DNA from: Pseudomonas nicosulfuronedens
GTDB taxonomy: Bacteria > Pseudomonadota > Gammaproteobacteria > Pseudomonadales > Pseudomonadaceae
Assembly: GCF_005877905.1 (NCBI RefSeq)
Contig: NZ_SWDV01000047.1
Coordinates: forward strand, 1-56,557
DNA: 56,557 nucleotides
Direction of reading: 5' to 3'
Made by a program: the position numbers and the translations under genes. The notes below the pieces were generated by a model. It made no database searches. It worked only from the letters and a program-made list of their open reading frames with translations, and was not told where the DNA came from. Shown in pieces: positions 44,688 through 53,014 of the stretch (positions are counted from its first letter, which is position 1; each line of letters begins with the position of its first letter).

Positions 44688-46078
44688 TCTCCAACCGGGT
44701 CGGGCTGCCCGATGGCAACGGCCCGGCGCCCGGTGGCCTGGCGGTGGCGGTGGAGGCCGCCATGCGCAACCGCGAAGGCATCTGGTTCGGCTGGAGCGGG
44801 CGGAAGGCCGAGGAGCCGGGGCCGCCCGCCACCGTCCAGCGCGACAACCTGCGCTATGTCCTCACCGACCTGCATCCGCAGGACTTCGACGAGTATTACA
44901 ACGGCTTTGCCAACCGGGTGCTCTGGCCGATCCTGCATTACCGGGTGGACCTCGCCGAGTTCAATGAAGCGGAGTTCGGCGGCTACCAGCGCGTCAACGA
45001 GTTCTTCGCCGAGCGCCTCAGCCCGCTGCTGGAAGAGGACGACGTGCTCTGGGTCCACGACTACCACCTGATTCCCCTGGCTCTGGCCTTGAGGCGGCGC
45101 GGGCATGCCAATCGCATCGGCTTCTTCCTGCATATCCCGATGCCGCCGGCCGACCTCATCACCGCGCTGCCGCACCACGACGAACTGCTCCGCGCGCTCA
45201 CCGAGTACAACCTGATCGGCTTCCAGACCGAGAACGACGCCAGCAACTTCGCTCGTTATCTCACACGTGTGGTGGGGGCGGCGACGCCCGATGGGCGCCG
45301 TTATCACCTGGAGGACCAGCACTTTCGCGTCGGCGTGTTCCCGGTGGGGGTGGATGCCTCCGGCTTCCGCCGTCTGGCCGAAGAAGCCTCGCTGAGCCAG
45401 GCCGCCGAAGACCTGCGGGAGAGTCTGGGCGGCCGAGCGCTGATGGTCGGCGTGGACCGGCTCGACTATTCCAAGGGCATCGTTAATCGCCTCGATGGCT
45501 ACGAGCGCTTTCTGGAATGCCATCCGCAGTGGCACAACCGGGTGACCTGCCTGCAGATATCCCCCGGCAGCCGCCAGGACATCCCCGAGTACGCCGATAT
45601 CGACGCTGCCGTCAGCGCGCGGGTCGGACATATCAACGGGCGCTTCGGCGCCGTGTCCTGGGTGCCGCTGCGCTACGTGGCGCGCAACCACCAGCGCGCG
45701 GACATCGCCATGGTCATGCGCCATGCGCGGATCGGCCTGGTGACGCCATTGCGCGACGGCATGAACCTGGTCGCCAAGGAGTTCGTCGCCGCCCAGGACC
45801 CGGACGATCCTGGCGTGCTGATCCTTTCCCAGTTTGCCGGCGCCGCAGCCGAGCTGGGCGGCGCGCTGATCATCAACCCCCATGATCGAGGCGCCCTGGC
45901 CGAGGCCATGGCACAAGCGCTGCGCATGCCGCTCAAGGAGCGCCAGGCGCGCCACCGGGACATGTATGCCGTGCTGGAGGCCAATGACATCCGCTTCTGG
46001 GGGCCCAGCTTCATCGACGCGCTGACGCGGCCGGGCAGGGCGCTGAACTGGTTGTCGAACCATTACCTCAGCCACTGA
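44669..46078 (+). CDS. otsA: Alpha,alpha-trehalose-phosphate synthase
   Basis: This 469-residue GT20 enzyme has the donor and acceptor motifs ISNRVG, WVHDYHLIPLAL, HIPMPP, GVDRLDYSKGI and RDGMNLVAKEFVAA. It makes trehalose-6-phosphate from UDP-glucose and glucose-6-phosphate. ATG 44669 follows GGGAGGAGGG and lies inside the GH15 gene. Together with otsB it forms the trehalose osmoprotectant route. Confidence 0.93.
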   Translation: MSRLVVISNRVGLPDGNGPAPGGLAVAVEAAMRNREGIWFGWSGRKAEEPGPPATVQRDNLRYVLTDLHPQDFDEYYNGFANRVLWPILHYRVDLAEFNEAEFGGYQRVNEFFAERLSPLLEEDDVLWVHDYHLIPLALALRRRGHANRIGFFLHIPMPPADLITALPHHDELLRALTEYNLIGFQTENDASNFARYLTRVVGAATPDGRRYHLEDQHFRVGVFPVGVDASGFRRLAEEASLSQAAEDLRESLGGRALMVGVDRLDYSKGIVNRLDGYERFLECHPQWHNRVTCLQISPGSRQDIPEYADIDAAVSARVGHINGRFGAVSWVPLRYVARNHQRADIAMVMRHARIGLVTPLRDGMNLVAKEFVAAQDPDDPGVLILSQFAGAAAELGGALIINPHDRGALAEAMAQALRMPLKERQARHRDMYAVLEANDIRFWGPSFIDALTRPGRALNWLSNHYLSH

Positions 46079-46083
46079 AATGC

Positions 46084-46107
46084 AAAACCCCGCCATGGCG
46101 GGGTTTT
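46084..46107. terminator. Bidirectional terminator after otsA
   Basis: A full 24-base palindrome of AAAACCCCGCC and GGCGGGGTTTT around an AT centre, between the convergent otsA and small-protein genes. Confidence 0.85.
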
Positions 46108-46125
46108 CATCATGCATTCAGTCGT

Positions 46126-46293
46126 TCAGGGCGCCGGCTTCTTGCTCTCGGACTTCGCCCATTGCGATTTCCGCTCGACCTTCACTGCCAGTTGGCCAAC
46201 GGGGATTTCCTGGATTTCGCCACCCTGGGAGAGGAAAGCGGCAATCTTTTCATCGAGCTCCGAACGTTCGCGAATCAGCTGTGAATCAGTCAT
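46126..46293 (-). CDS. Small protein of 55 residues, conserved-looking
   Basis: The frame starts MTDSQLIRERSELDEKIAAF and ends KSESKKPAP. AGGTGA lies 5 bases upstream of the ATG at 46293. It has a charged helix, then the segment LSQGGEIQEIPVGQLAVKVE, then a basic tail. The GGxIxxxPxGQ pattern recalls small Pseudomonas proteins of unknown role, which I cannot name. It is divergent from the cold-shock gene, with 290 bases between starts. Codon use fits a real gene. Confidence 0.7.
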   Translation of the reverse strand: MTDSQLIRERSELDEKIAAFLSQGGEIQEIPVGQLAVKVERKSQWAKSESKKPAP

Positions 46294-46538
46294 GAAGTCA
46301 CCTTTGCGTTGGGCGCCAAACCGGCCCCGCCAGCCTACACGTCTTTTGCGTATTTGGCCGGGATAGCTCGACCATTTGTCAAAATCACCACTGGTCGTGA
46401 AAAAAAGCTATGAATTAGCGCCAAACCTTGTATTCTGCATGGGCTGCCTGCCCAGTAACGAGTTCCGCGACTTGATGTTCTTCTACAAGATGCTCCATCT
46501 CCTCGGCACCTCTTCACTACGCATTCAGCTCATCGCCG

Positions 46539-46560
46539 GTCGGCTTTCGGCCGGCCTTTA
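46539..46560 (+). promoter_or_regulatory. Hairpin in the leader of the cold-shock gene
   Basis: A 7-bp stem GGTCGGC / GCCGGCC (one G-T pair), loop TTTCG, then TTT, ends 23 bases before the start codon. It may be a leader structure that affects translation at low temperature, or a terminator of an upstream transcript. Further upstream, TATTCT at 46431 is a possible -10. Confidence 0.45.
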
Positions 46561-46583
46561 GCATTCTTTTAGGAGACAACATC

Positions 46584-46793
46584 ATGTCCGATCGTCAAAA
46601 CGGCATCGTCAAGTGGTTCAACGCTGAGAAGGGCTTCGGCTTCATCACCCCGGAAAGCGGCCCGGACGTATTCGTTCACTTCCGTCAGATCGAAGGCAAC
46701 GGCTACAAGTCCCTCGACGAAGGCCAGAAGGTCAGCTTCGTTGTGACTGCCGGCCAGAAAGGCCCGCAAGCTGAACAAGTTCGCGCTGTCTAA
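46584..46793 (+). CDS. Cold-shock family protein
   Basis: This 69-residue protein is a single OB-fold with RNP1 KGFGFITPE and RNP2 VFVHF. It binds single-stranded RNA and DNA as a chaperone. AGGAGACAAC precedes the ATG. Like other csp genes it has a long untranslated leader (over 100 bases) with hairpin potential. It is not known from sequence whether cold induces it. Confidence 0.95.
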   Translation: MSDRQNGIVKWFNAEKGFGFITPESGPDVFVHFRQIEGNGYKSLDEGQKVSFVVTAGQKGPQAEQVRAV

Positions 46794-46810
46794 TCGACAT
46801 CGCTGACAAG

Positions 46811-46839
46811 AAAGCCCCGCTTCGGCGGGGCTTTTTTTT
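46811..46839 (+). terminator. Terminator of cold-shock gene
   Basis: AAAGCCCCGC, loop TTCG, GCGGGGCTTT and a run of eight T; 15 bases after the stop. Confidence 0.95.
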
Positions 46840-46880
46840 GCCTGCGATTTTGTCCCGATGTCCTTTTGTGCGTGCAAACA

Positions 46881-46911
46881 AAAACGCCCGGTGCAGTGCA
46901 CCGGGCGTTTT
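46881..46911. terminator. Bidirectional terminator before the MFS gene
   Basis: A perfect 15-bp dyad (AAAACGCCCGGTGCA, centre G, TGCACCGGGCGTTTT) that ends transcription of the minus-strand MFS operon and acts as back-up for csp. Confidence 0.9.
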
Positions 46912-46936
46912 CGTGGCTGGGCGCTAAGCGCTCAGG

Positions 46937-48217
46937 TCACTCCTGCTGCGGGTCGAACTGCTTGTCGCGGATCAGCAGGGCGGGGATCACACCGCAGATG
47001 AAGTACGCCGCGCCCATCACCAGGAAGCCCACGCCAATGGACATCTGCGTGGCGAGGAAGCCGATCACTGCCGGGGCGATGGCTGCGCCGATACGACCGA
47101 TGTTGTACGCACCGCCGACTGCTGTGCCACGGAAGGCGGCGGCAAAGCTCTCGGTCATGTAGGTGGCGTTCACGCCGTAGGGAATGCCGTAGAGGAAGCC
47201 GAACACCACCAGCATCCAGAGAATGTTCTCCGGGCTGTGGAACAGCACGATCACCGGCAGGAATACGGCGGTGCCCAGGGCGCCGAAGGAGAACACGGTA
47301 CGGCGGCCGAACCAGTCGGCGGCGACGCCGGCCAGTACCTTGCCGAGGATCATCGCCGCGTAGGTGCCGACCAGGTACGAGGTCATGGCCTTGAAGTTCA
47401 TGCCCATCTCGGTTTCCAGGTACGACGGCATCCAGTTGTTCACGCCGTAATAGCCGAACTGCAGGAAGCCGGCGGTCAGCGCCCAGAACAGGAACATGCG
47501 GCTGGCCTTCGGATCGCTGAAGATCTGGCGGAAGGCGTTCTGGCGCGGAACGGCGGCGACGCTGCTCGACTGGCCGGCAGTCTTGCGCTGCTGGCGTTCT
47601 GCCTGCGCCTGGACCCAGGCAGCGGGCTCGGGGATCAGCTTGCGCATGGCCACGGCCAGCACCACCGGGATGATGGCGATGTAGAACAGGTAGCGCCAAC
47701 CGTGGTCCGGCAGGATCCAGCCGGCCAGCAGGGTGGCGACGATGTAGCCCACCGACCAGCCGGCTTGCAGGGTGCCCAGCACGGTGGTGCGGTACTTGGT
47801 CGGCACGTATTCGGCCATCAGCGTGTTGCAGGCCACGTACAGGGCGCCCAGGCCGAGGGAGGCGACGAAGCGCGCGGCAGCAAACTGCCAGTAATTGTGA
47901 GTCAGTCCGAGGACCGCGGTGCCGACGGAGAACAGCACGATGGTCCAGACCACGGTCTTGACCCGGCCGAAGCGATCGCACGCCCAGCCGCCGTAGATAC
48001 CGCCGAAGGCCATGCCGGCCAGGGTGACGCTGCCCAGGCTGCCGGCCTGGAGGTTGCTCAGGCCGAACTCGGCCTTGAGGCTGGTGAGGCTGTAGGAGAG
48101 CAGCATCAGGTCCGCGCCATCGATCAGCAGGCCGATGAAGCAGAAGGCGAAGACGAGTACCCAGGTCTTGCTCTGGGTGGCGGCGGTTGCAGCCGTCGCG
48201 GAAGCAGTGTTTTCCAT
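46937..48217 (-). CDS. MFS transporter of the AAHS type (aromatic/dicarboxylic acid importer)
   Basis: This 426-residue protein has twelve hydrophobic segments and the AAHS motif DGADLMLLSYSL in the first helix (form DGxD), GWACDRFGRVKT in loop 2-3 and AEYVPTKYRTT. AAHS members (PcaK, MucK, DcaK) import aromatic or dicarboxylic acids with protons. ATG 48217 is chosen by length and by AGGTAA upstream. It follows the acyl-CoA dehydrogenase gene, so is likely in one operon, the left half of the IclR regulon. Confidence 0.85.
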   Translation of the reverse strand: MENTASATAATAATQSKTWVLVFAFCFIGLLIDGADLMLLSYSLTSLKAEFGLSNLQAGSLGSVTLAGMAFGGIYGGWACDRFGRVKTVVWTIVLFSVGTAVLGLTHNYWQFAAARFVASLGLGALYVACNTLMAEYVPTKYRTTVLGTLQAGWSVGYIVATLLAGWILPDHGWRYLFYIAIIPVVLAVAMRKLIPEPAAWVQAQAERQQRKTAGQSSSVAAVPRQNAFRQIFSDPKASRMFLFWALTAGFLQFGYYGVNNWMPSYLETEMGMNFKAMTSYLVGTYAAMILGKVLAGVAADWFGRRTVFSFGALGTAVFLPVIVLFHSPENILWMLVVFGFLYGIPYGVNATYMTESFAAAFRGTAVGGAYNIGRIGAAIAPAVIGFLATQMSIGVGFLVMGAAYFICGVIPALLIRDKQFDPQQE

Positions 48218-48335
48218 GAACGAATTACCTGTTGTAGTTGTTGGCGGACCGGTGTGCCGATCCTCGGTAAGCGTGTGGCAGGTGCTTTGAGTCGGCGGCG
48301 CGAGGTGCGTGGCCACGCGCCGCCTGATGGGGTGG

Positions 48336-49496
48336 TCAGGCCTGGGCTTCGCGGATCATGTTGCGGGCGATGATCACCTGCTGGATCTGCGTGGTGCCCT
48401 CGTAGAGCCGGAACAGACGCACGTCGCGGTAGAAGCGCTCGATGGCGTACTCGCTGACGTAACCGGCGCCGCCATGGATCTGCACGCAGCGGTCAGCGAC
48501 GCGGCCGCACATCTCGGTGGCGAACATCTTGGCGCAGGAGGCTTCGGTGCTGACGTTGCGGCCCTCATCGCGCTTGCGTGCGGCGTCCAGCACCATGCAA
48601 CGGGCGGCGTAGATCTCGGCCTTGCTGTCGGCGAGCATCGCCTGGATCAGCTGGAACTCGGCGATCGGCTGGCCGAACTGCTTGCGTTCCAGGGCGTATT
48701 GCAGTGCGTCGGCGAGCATGCGCTCGGCGGCGCCGACGCTCAGCGCGGCAATGTGCAGGCGGCCCTTGTCGAGCACCTTCATGGCGGTCTTGAAGCCCAC
48801 GCCCTCGACGCCGCCGATGAGCTGGCCGGCCGGGATGCGTACGTTGTCGAAGATCACATCGCTGGTGTGCGCGCCTTTCTGGCCCATCTTGTGGTCCGGC
48901 TTGCCCAGGGAAATGCCCGGCGTGCCGCGCTCGACAATGAAAGCACTGATGCCGCCGGAACCCTTGATCGTCGGGTTGGTGCGGGCCATCACGGTATAGA
49001 TGCCGGCGTGCGGGGCGTTGGTGATGAAGCGCTTGGTGCCGTTGAGCACATAGAAGTCACCATCGCGCACAGCGGTGGTCTTCAGCGAGGCGGCGTCGGA
49101 GCCGGAGTCCGGCTCGGTCAGGCAGAAGGCGCTGAGCAGTTCGCCGCTGGCGAGTTTCGGCAGGTAGTGGGCTTTCTGCTCCGGCGTGCCGTCGATCAGG
49201 ATGCCGATGGAGCCGATGCCGTTGTTGGTGCCGATGTAGGAGCGGAAGGCGGGGGAGGTGCGGCCGAGTTCGAAGGTGATGTTCACCTCTTCTTCCATGG
49301 TCACGCCCAGGCCGCCGAAGTCTTCGGGGATGGTCAGGCCGAACAGGCCCATCTCGCGCATCTGCTCGATGATGTCCTGCGGGATGGCGTCGGTCTCGGC
49401 GACCTCGTTCTCCCGCGGGATCAGCACTTCGCCGACAAACTGGTGGATGGAGTCCAGAAGTATCTGCAGCGTTTCTGGGTCTCGGATCATGTGCAC
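48336..49496 (-). CDS. Acyl-CoA dehydrogenase
   Basis: This 386-residue flavoenzyme has FAD segments AFCLTEPDSGSDAASLKTTA and the FITNAPHAG strand, and the catalytic Glu in LYEGTTQIQQVI. It resembles short-chain and dicarboxyl acyl-CoA dehydrogenases; in the adipate (dca) pathway an enzyme of this family oxidises adipyl-CoA. Electrons go to ETF, whose genes follow at the other end of the locus. It lies upstream of the MFS transporter and downstream of iclR on the same strand. Confidence 0.92.
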   Translation of the reverse strand: MHMIRDPETLQILLDSIHQFVGEVLIPRENEVAETDAIPQDIIEQMREMGLFGLTIPEDFGGLGVTMEEEVNITFELGRTSPAFRSYIGTNNGIGSIGILIDGTPEQKAHYLPKLASGELLSAFCLTEPDSGSDAASLKTTAVRDGDFYVLNGTKRFITNAPHAGIYTVMARTNPTIKGSGGISAFIVERGTPGISLGKPDHKMGQKGAHTSDVIFDNVRIPAGQLIGGVEGVGFKTAMKVLDKGRLHIAALSVGAAERMLADALQYALERKQFGQPIAEFQLIQAMLADSKAEIYAARCMVLDAARKRDEGRNVSTEASCAKMFATEMCGRVADRCVQIHGGAGYVSEYAIERFYRDVRLFRLYEGTTQIQQVIIARNMIREAQA

Positions 49497-49549
49497 TCCT
49501 CACAAGGCCCGCGAGCGGGCCAGTCTGGCGAGGCACCGTCACCCGAGAT

Positions 49550-50416
49550 TCAGCGAGCGGCGGCACCTATGTTGTTGACCATGTTGATCAGGCGGGGCCC
49601 GATGTCGTCCTCGAGCTTCTCGCGGGTCAGCTGGAAGCTCGGACCGCCGCAGTTGAAGGCCAGCAGGCCGTACTGCGGGTGTACCAAGGGCACGGCGACG
49701 GAGTTGACGTCGCGGTGCCATTCACCGATCGACAGGCAGTAGCCGTAATCGGTGTAGTCCCTGAAGGCGCGGTCCAGACCCTTGCGGATGGCCGGCCAGG
49801 TATCCGGTTCGCGTTCGCGAATGTGCTCGAGCAGGAACTCCCGCTCGTTCTCCGGCATCGCCGCGAGGCACGCGCGGCCCACCGAGCTCGCCGCCAGCGG
49901 CAGGTAACTGCCGATCTGCCGGCGCATCGTCATGTTTCCCTGTCCCTGGACCACGTCCAGGTACACCATCTGCAGACGGTCGCGGGCAGCCATGGCCACC
50001 GCCGCCTGGGCGTGGTTGGCCAGTTCCTCCATCAGCGGATGGGCCACCGCGCGGATCGACAGGTTCGACAGCATTGCGTAGCCGAAGCCGAGCACGCCGA
50101 CGTCGAGCTGGTACTTGCCCGAATGCATCTCGCGCTTGAGGCAACCCAGGCGCATCAGGGTGTTGGTCAGGCGCGTCACCGTCGGCTTGGGCAGGTCGGT
50201 CTTGCGAGCCAGGTCCTGGTTGCTCAGCACGTTTTCCCGTGGCGTGAAGCAGCGCAGGATCTCCAGGCCGCGAGCCAGGGCCGTGACGAACTGGCCGCTG
50301 TTTTCCTCTTCGCTCAGTGCCGTGGCCGGGTCGTACAGACCCCGTTCCAGCAGGCCGATCTCACCTTCGTTTTTCGTCGGCGCAGCCGAATCCATCTCCG
50401 TCTTGTTGCGGCGCAT
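49550..50416 (-). CDS. IclR family transcriptional regulator
   Basis: This 288-residue protein has the N-terminal winged helix at about 45-105 (ENVLSNQDLARKTDLPKPTV) and the effector domain with GRACLAAMPENE and GLLAFNCGGPSF. ATG 50416 has AGGGG 8 bases upstream. The N-terminal 40 residues before the helix are unusually long and acidic. It is divergent from the enoyl-CoA hydratase gene, and two identical palindromes flank the gap, so it is likely autoregulated and controls both arms. Confidence 0.9.
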   Translation of the reverse strand: MRRNKTEMDSAAPTKNEGEIGLLERGLYDPATALSEEENSGQFVTALARGLEILRCFTPRENVLSNQDLARKTDLPKPTVTRLTNTLMRLGCLKREMHSGKYQLDVGVLGFGYAMLSNLSIRAVAHPLMEELANHAQAAVAMAARDRLQMVYLDVVQGQGNMTMRRQIGSYLPLAASSVGRACLAAMPENEREFLLEHIREREPDTWPAIRKGLDRAFRDYTDYGYCLSIGEWHRDVNSVAVPLVHPQYGLLAFNCGGPSFQLTREKLEDDIGPRLINMVNNIGAAAR

Positions 50417-50459
50417 GGTAGAACCCCTATTCACGGAAAATCAATAAAATAAAATTCAG

Positions 50460-50474
50460 TTTCGTCAGACGAAA
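50460..50474. promoter_or_regulatory. IclR operator, left copy
   Basis: TTTCGTCAGACGAAA, a perfect 7-bp dyad around A, 44 bases upstream of the iclR start. Identical to the copy at 50622. Confidence 0.8.
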
Positions 50475-50569
50475 TTGTAATGGGTCTGGACTGGTTAGTA
50501 CAGACGTGCCGGTAAAAATTTCAGATGCAGCGATTTCACTGGCTTTGAAGGGGTAATCGATCATCACCG

Positions 50570-50599
50570 TTTACAGCCAGGATTCGGTGTCTCTATGAT
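50570..50599 (+). promoter_or_regulatory. Sigma-70-type promoter of the beta-oxidation operon
   Basis: TTTACA (50570-50575), an 18-base spacer and TATGAT (50594-50599). Transcription would start near 50606, just before the right operator. Confidence 0.65.
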
Positions 50600-50620
50600 G
50601 AAATCGAAATACGGAATCTA

Positions 50621-50637
50621 GTTTCGTCAGACGAAAC
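50621..50637. promoter_or_regulatory. IclR operator, right copy
   Basis: GTTTCGTCAGACGAAAC, a 17-bp perfect dyad that contains the same 15 bases as the left copy. It begins about 15 bases after the predicted start site, so bound repressor would block elongation or initiation. Confidence 0.8.
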
Positions 50638-50657
50638 AATAAGAGGTCTTCGCTGTC

Positions 50658-51434
50658 ATGAGTACCAACGTGGTTCATCTCGATATCCGGGCCGATGGCG
50701 TGGCGGTTGTCCGCATCGACCGCCCGGAAGCCAAGAATGCCTTGAACGCCGCCGTGCGCCAGCAACTGGCCGAGCACTTCCGCGCCCTGAGCGACAACCA
50801 CGAGGTTCGCGCGGTGGTGCTGACCGGCGGTGAGGAGTGCTTCGTCGCCGGCGCCGATATTCGCGAGTTCGCCCAGGCCAGTCCCATCGAGATGTATCGC
50901 CGCCATACCGAGTTGTTGTGGGAAGCCATTTCCCGCTGTCCGAAACCGGTGATCGCTGCGGTCAATGGCTTCGCCCTGGGCGGCGGCTGCGAGCTGGCGA
51001 TGCACTGCGACATCATCGTCGCCGGTGAGTCGGCGCGCTTCGGCCAGCCGGAAGTGAAGCTCGGCCTGATGCCCGGCGCCGGCGGTACCCAGCGGCTGAT
51101 CCGTGCGGTAGGCAAGTTCCAGGCGATGCGCATTGCCCTGACCGGCTGCCTGATCAAGGCGCCGGAAGCCCTGGCCATCGGCATGCTCAGCGAAGTGGTG
51201 GAAGACGCCCGCACGTTGCCGCGTGCGTTGGAGCTGGCCGCCGAGATCGCCGCACTGCCGCCGCTGGCCGTGGCGCAGATCAAGGAAGTGATGCTGGCCG
51301 GCGCCGACCTGCCGCTGGACAGCGCCCTGACCCTGGAGCGCAAGGCCTTCCAGCTGTTGTTCGACTCGAAGGATCAGAAGGAGGGCGCCGCCGCCTTCCT
51401 GGAAAAACGCAAAGCCAGCTTCCTGGGGGAATGA
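50658..51434 (+). CDS. Enoyl-CoA hydratase
   Basis: This 258-residue crotonase has the oxyanion segment FVAGADIREF, GFALGGGCELAM with catalytic Glu112 and FGQPEVKLGLMPGAGG with Glu132. Both catalytic Glu residues are present. It hydrates a trans-2-enoyl-CoA; in the proposed pathway this is 2,3-dehydroadipyl-CoA. AAGAGG precedes the ATG. It is first of the right-hand operon; the stop overlaps the next start. Confidence 0.93.
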   Translation: MSTNVVHLDIRADGVAVVRIDRPEAKNALNAAVRQQLAEHFRALSDNHEVRAVVLTGGEECFVAGADIREFAQASPIEMYRRHTELLWEAISRCPKPVIAAVNGFALGGGCELAMHCDIIVAGESARFGQPEVKLGLMPGAGGTQRLIRAVGKFQAMRIALTGCLIKAPEALAIGMLSEVVEDARTLPRALELAAEIAALPPLAVAQIKEVMLAGADLPLDSALTLERKAFQLLFDSKDQKEGAAAFLEKRKASFLGE

Positions 51435-52981
51435 GCATGACCCTTTCTTTTGGTATCAAGCGCATTGAACGCATGGCCATCGTCGGTACCGGCGTCATGG
51501 GCAGCGGCATCGCCCAGATCGCCGCCCAGGCCGGCATCCAGGTGAAACTCTTCGATGCCCGTGATGGCGCGGCACAAGCCGCCCGCGACAGCCTCGGGCG
51601 TACCCTCGCCAAGCTGGCGGAGAAGGGCAAGATCACTGCCGCAGAGGCCGATGCGACCCTGGGCCGCCTGTTGGTCGCCGGGGCCCTGAGCGAGCTGGCA
51701 GATTCCGATCTGGTGGTCGAAGCGATCATCGAACGGCTGGACGCCAAGCAGGCGCTGCTGGCCGAGCTGGAAGCGGTGGTCAGCGCTGACTGCATCCTCG
51801 CCACCAATACCTCGTCGCTGTCGGTCACCAGCATCGCCCGAGGCTGCCAGCATCCCGAGCGGGTGGCGGGCTTCCACTTCTTCAACCCGGTGCCGCTGAT
51901 GAAGGTGGTCGAGGTGATCGACGGCCTGGCCAGCGATCCGCAGGTCGGCGACAGCCTGGTGGAGCTGGCCGCGCGCATGGGCCATCGCGGTATCCGCGCC
52001 AAGGACACCCCCGGCTTCATCATCAACCACGCCGGCCGCGCCTACAGCACCGAAGCCCTGCAGATGCTCAAGGAAGCCATCGCCGAACCGGCCGACATCG
52101 ACCGCATCCTGCGCGAGGGTCTGGGGTTCCGCATGGGGCCGCTGGAGCTGTTCGACCTCACTGCGCTGGACGTGTCCCACCCGGTGATCGAGTCCATCTA
52201 CAACCAGTTCTACCAGGAGCCGCGTTACCGCCCGGCGGCGCTGACCCGGCAGATGCTCGAGGCCGGTTTCGTCGGCCGCAAGGTCGGTCGCGGTTTCTAT
52301 CGTTATGAAGACGGCAGGATGATCGACCCGCCGGCGCCGCAACCGGTGCCGAGCGTTGCAGCACTGCCGCCCGTGTGGATCGGCGCGGAAAACGACCAGG
52401 ACCGTGAAGTGCTCGGCGAGCTGCTGAAGACACTCGGCGCGACCCTGGAGCAGGGCGCCCAGCCGAGCAGCGAAGCGCTGTGCCTGCTGGCCCCTTACGG
52501 GATCGACGCCACCAGCGCGTGCCAGCGTTTCGGTACTGATCCTTCCCGCACAGTCTGCGTCGACCTGCTGCTGGACCTGCAACGCCACCGCTGCCTGATG
52601 CAGAACCCGGCGACCGCTCCAGCCATGCGCGATGCCGCCCATGCGCTGCTGGCGGCTGACGGTGTAGGCGTCACAGTCATCAATGACAGCGTTGGCTTCG
52701 TTGCCCAGCGCGTGCTGGCGCTGATCGTCAACCTGGCCGGCGACATCGTCCAGCAGCGTATCGCCAGCGTCGACGACGTCGATGAAGGCGTGCGCCGTGG
52801 CCTGGGCTACCCGCACGGTCCGCTGGCCTGGGGCGACAGCGTTGGCCCGGCGCGCCTGCTGAACATCCTCGAACGCATGACCGACCTTACCGGCGACGCC
52901 CGCTACCGCCCCGGCCCGTGGCTGCGCCGCCGCGCCGCGCTGGGCCTGTCGCTGCGCCACGCCGAGCCTGCGCTGGGCTGA
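51431..52981 (+). CDS. 3-hydroxyacyl-CoA dehydrogenase, two-domain type
   Basis: This 516-residue protein has an NAD site VGTGVMGSGIAQIAAQAG, the catalytic segment HFFNPVPLMKVVEV with the His, and a first 3HCDH domain. A second C-terminal 3HCDH domain (NDSVGFVAQRVLALIVN) follows. This doubled layout is that of PaaH/PaaC in phenylacetate degradation, which acts on 3-hydroxyadipyl-CoA. It overlaps the hydratase gene by 4 bases; ATG 51437 is also possible. Confidence 0.92.
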   Translation: MSMTLSFGIKRIERMAIVGTGVMGSGIAQIAAQAGIQVKLFDARDGAAQAARDSLGRTLAKLAEKGKITAAEADATLGRLLVAGALSELADSDLVVEAIIERLDAKQALLAELEAVVSADCILATNTSSLSVTSIARGCQHPERVAGFHFFNPVPLMKVVEVIDGLASDPQVGDSLVELAARMGHRGIRAKDTPGFIINHAGRAYSTEALQMLKEAIAEPADIDRILREGLGFRMGPLELFDLTALDVSHPVIESIYNQFYQEPRYRPAALTRQMLEAGFVGRKVGRGFYRYEDGRMIDPPAPQPVPSVAALPPVWIGAENDQDREVLGELLKTLGATLEQGAQPSSEALCLLAPYGIDATSACQRFGTDPSRTVCVDLLLDLQRHRCLMQNPATAPAMRDAAHALLAADGVGVTVINDSVGFVAQRVLALIVNLAGDIVQQRIASVDDVDEGVRRGLGYPHGPLAWGDSVGPARLLNILERMTDLTGDARYRPGPWLRRRAALGLSLRHAEPALG

Positions 52982-53014
52982 AGCCCGGCGCCTAGTTGAT
53001 TCAAGGAGACACCG

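Noticed and set aside
46376..46561. 61-codon frame in the cold-shock leader
   Set aside because: TTG start, no Shine-Dalgarno, and it ends in the leader hairpin.
50658..51434. Suspected loss of a catalytic Glu in the enoyl-CoA hydratase (AVGKFQAMR)
   Set aside because: On re-alignment the two catalytic Glu residues are those in GGCELA and GQPE, and both are present.
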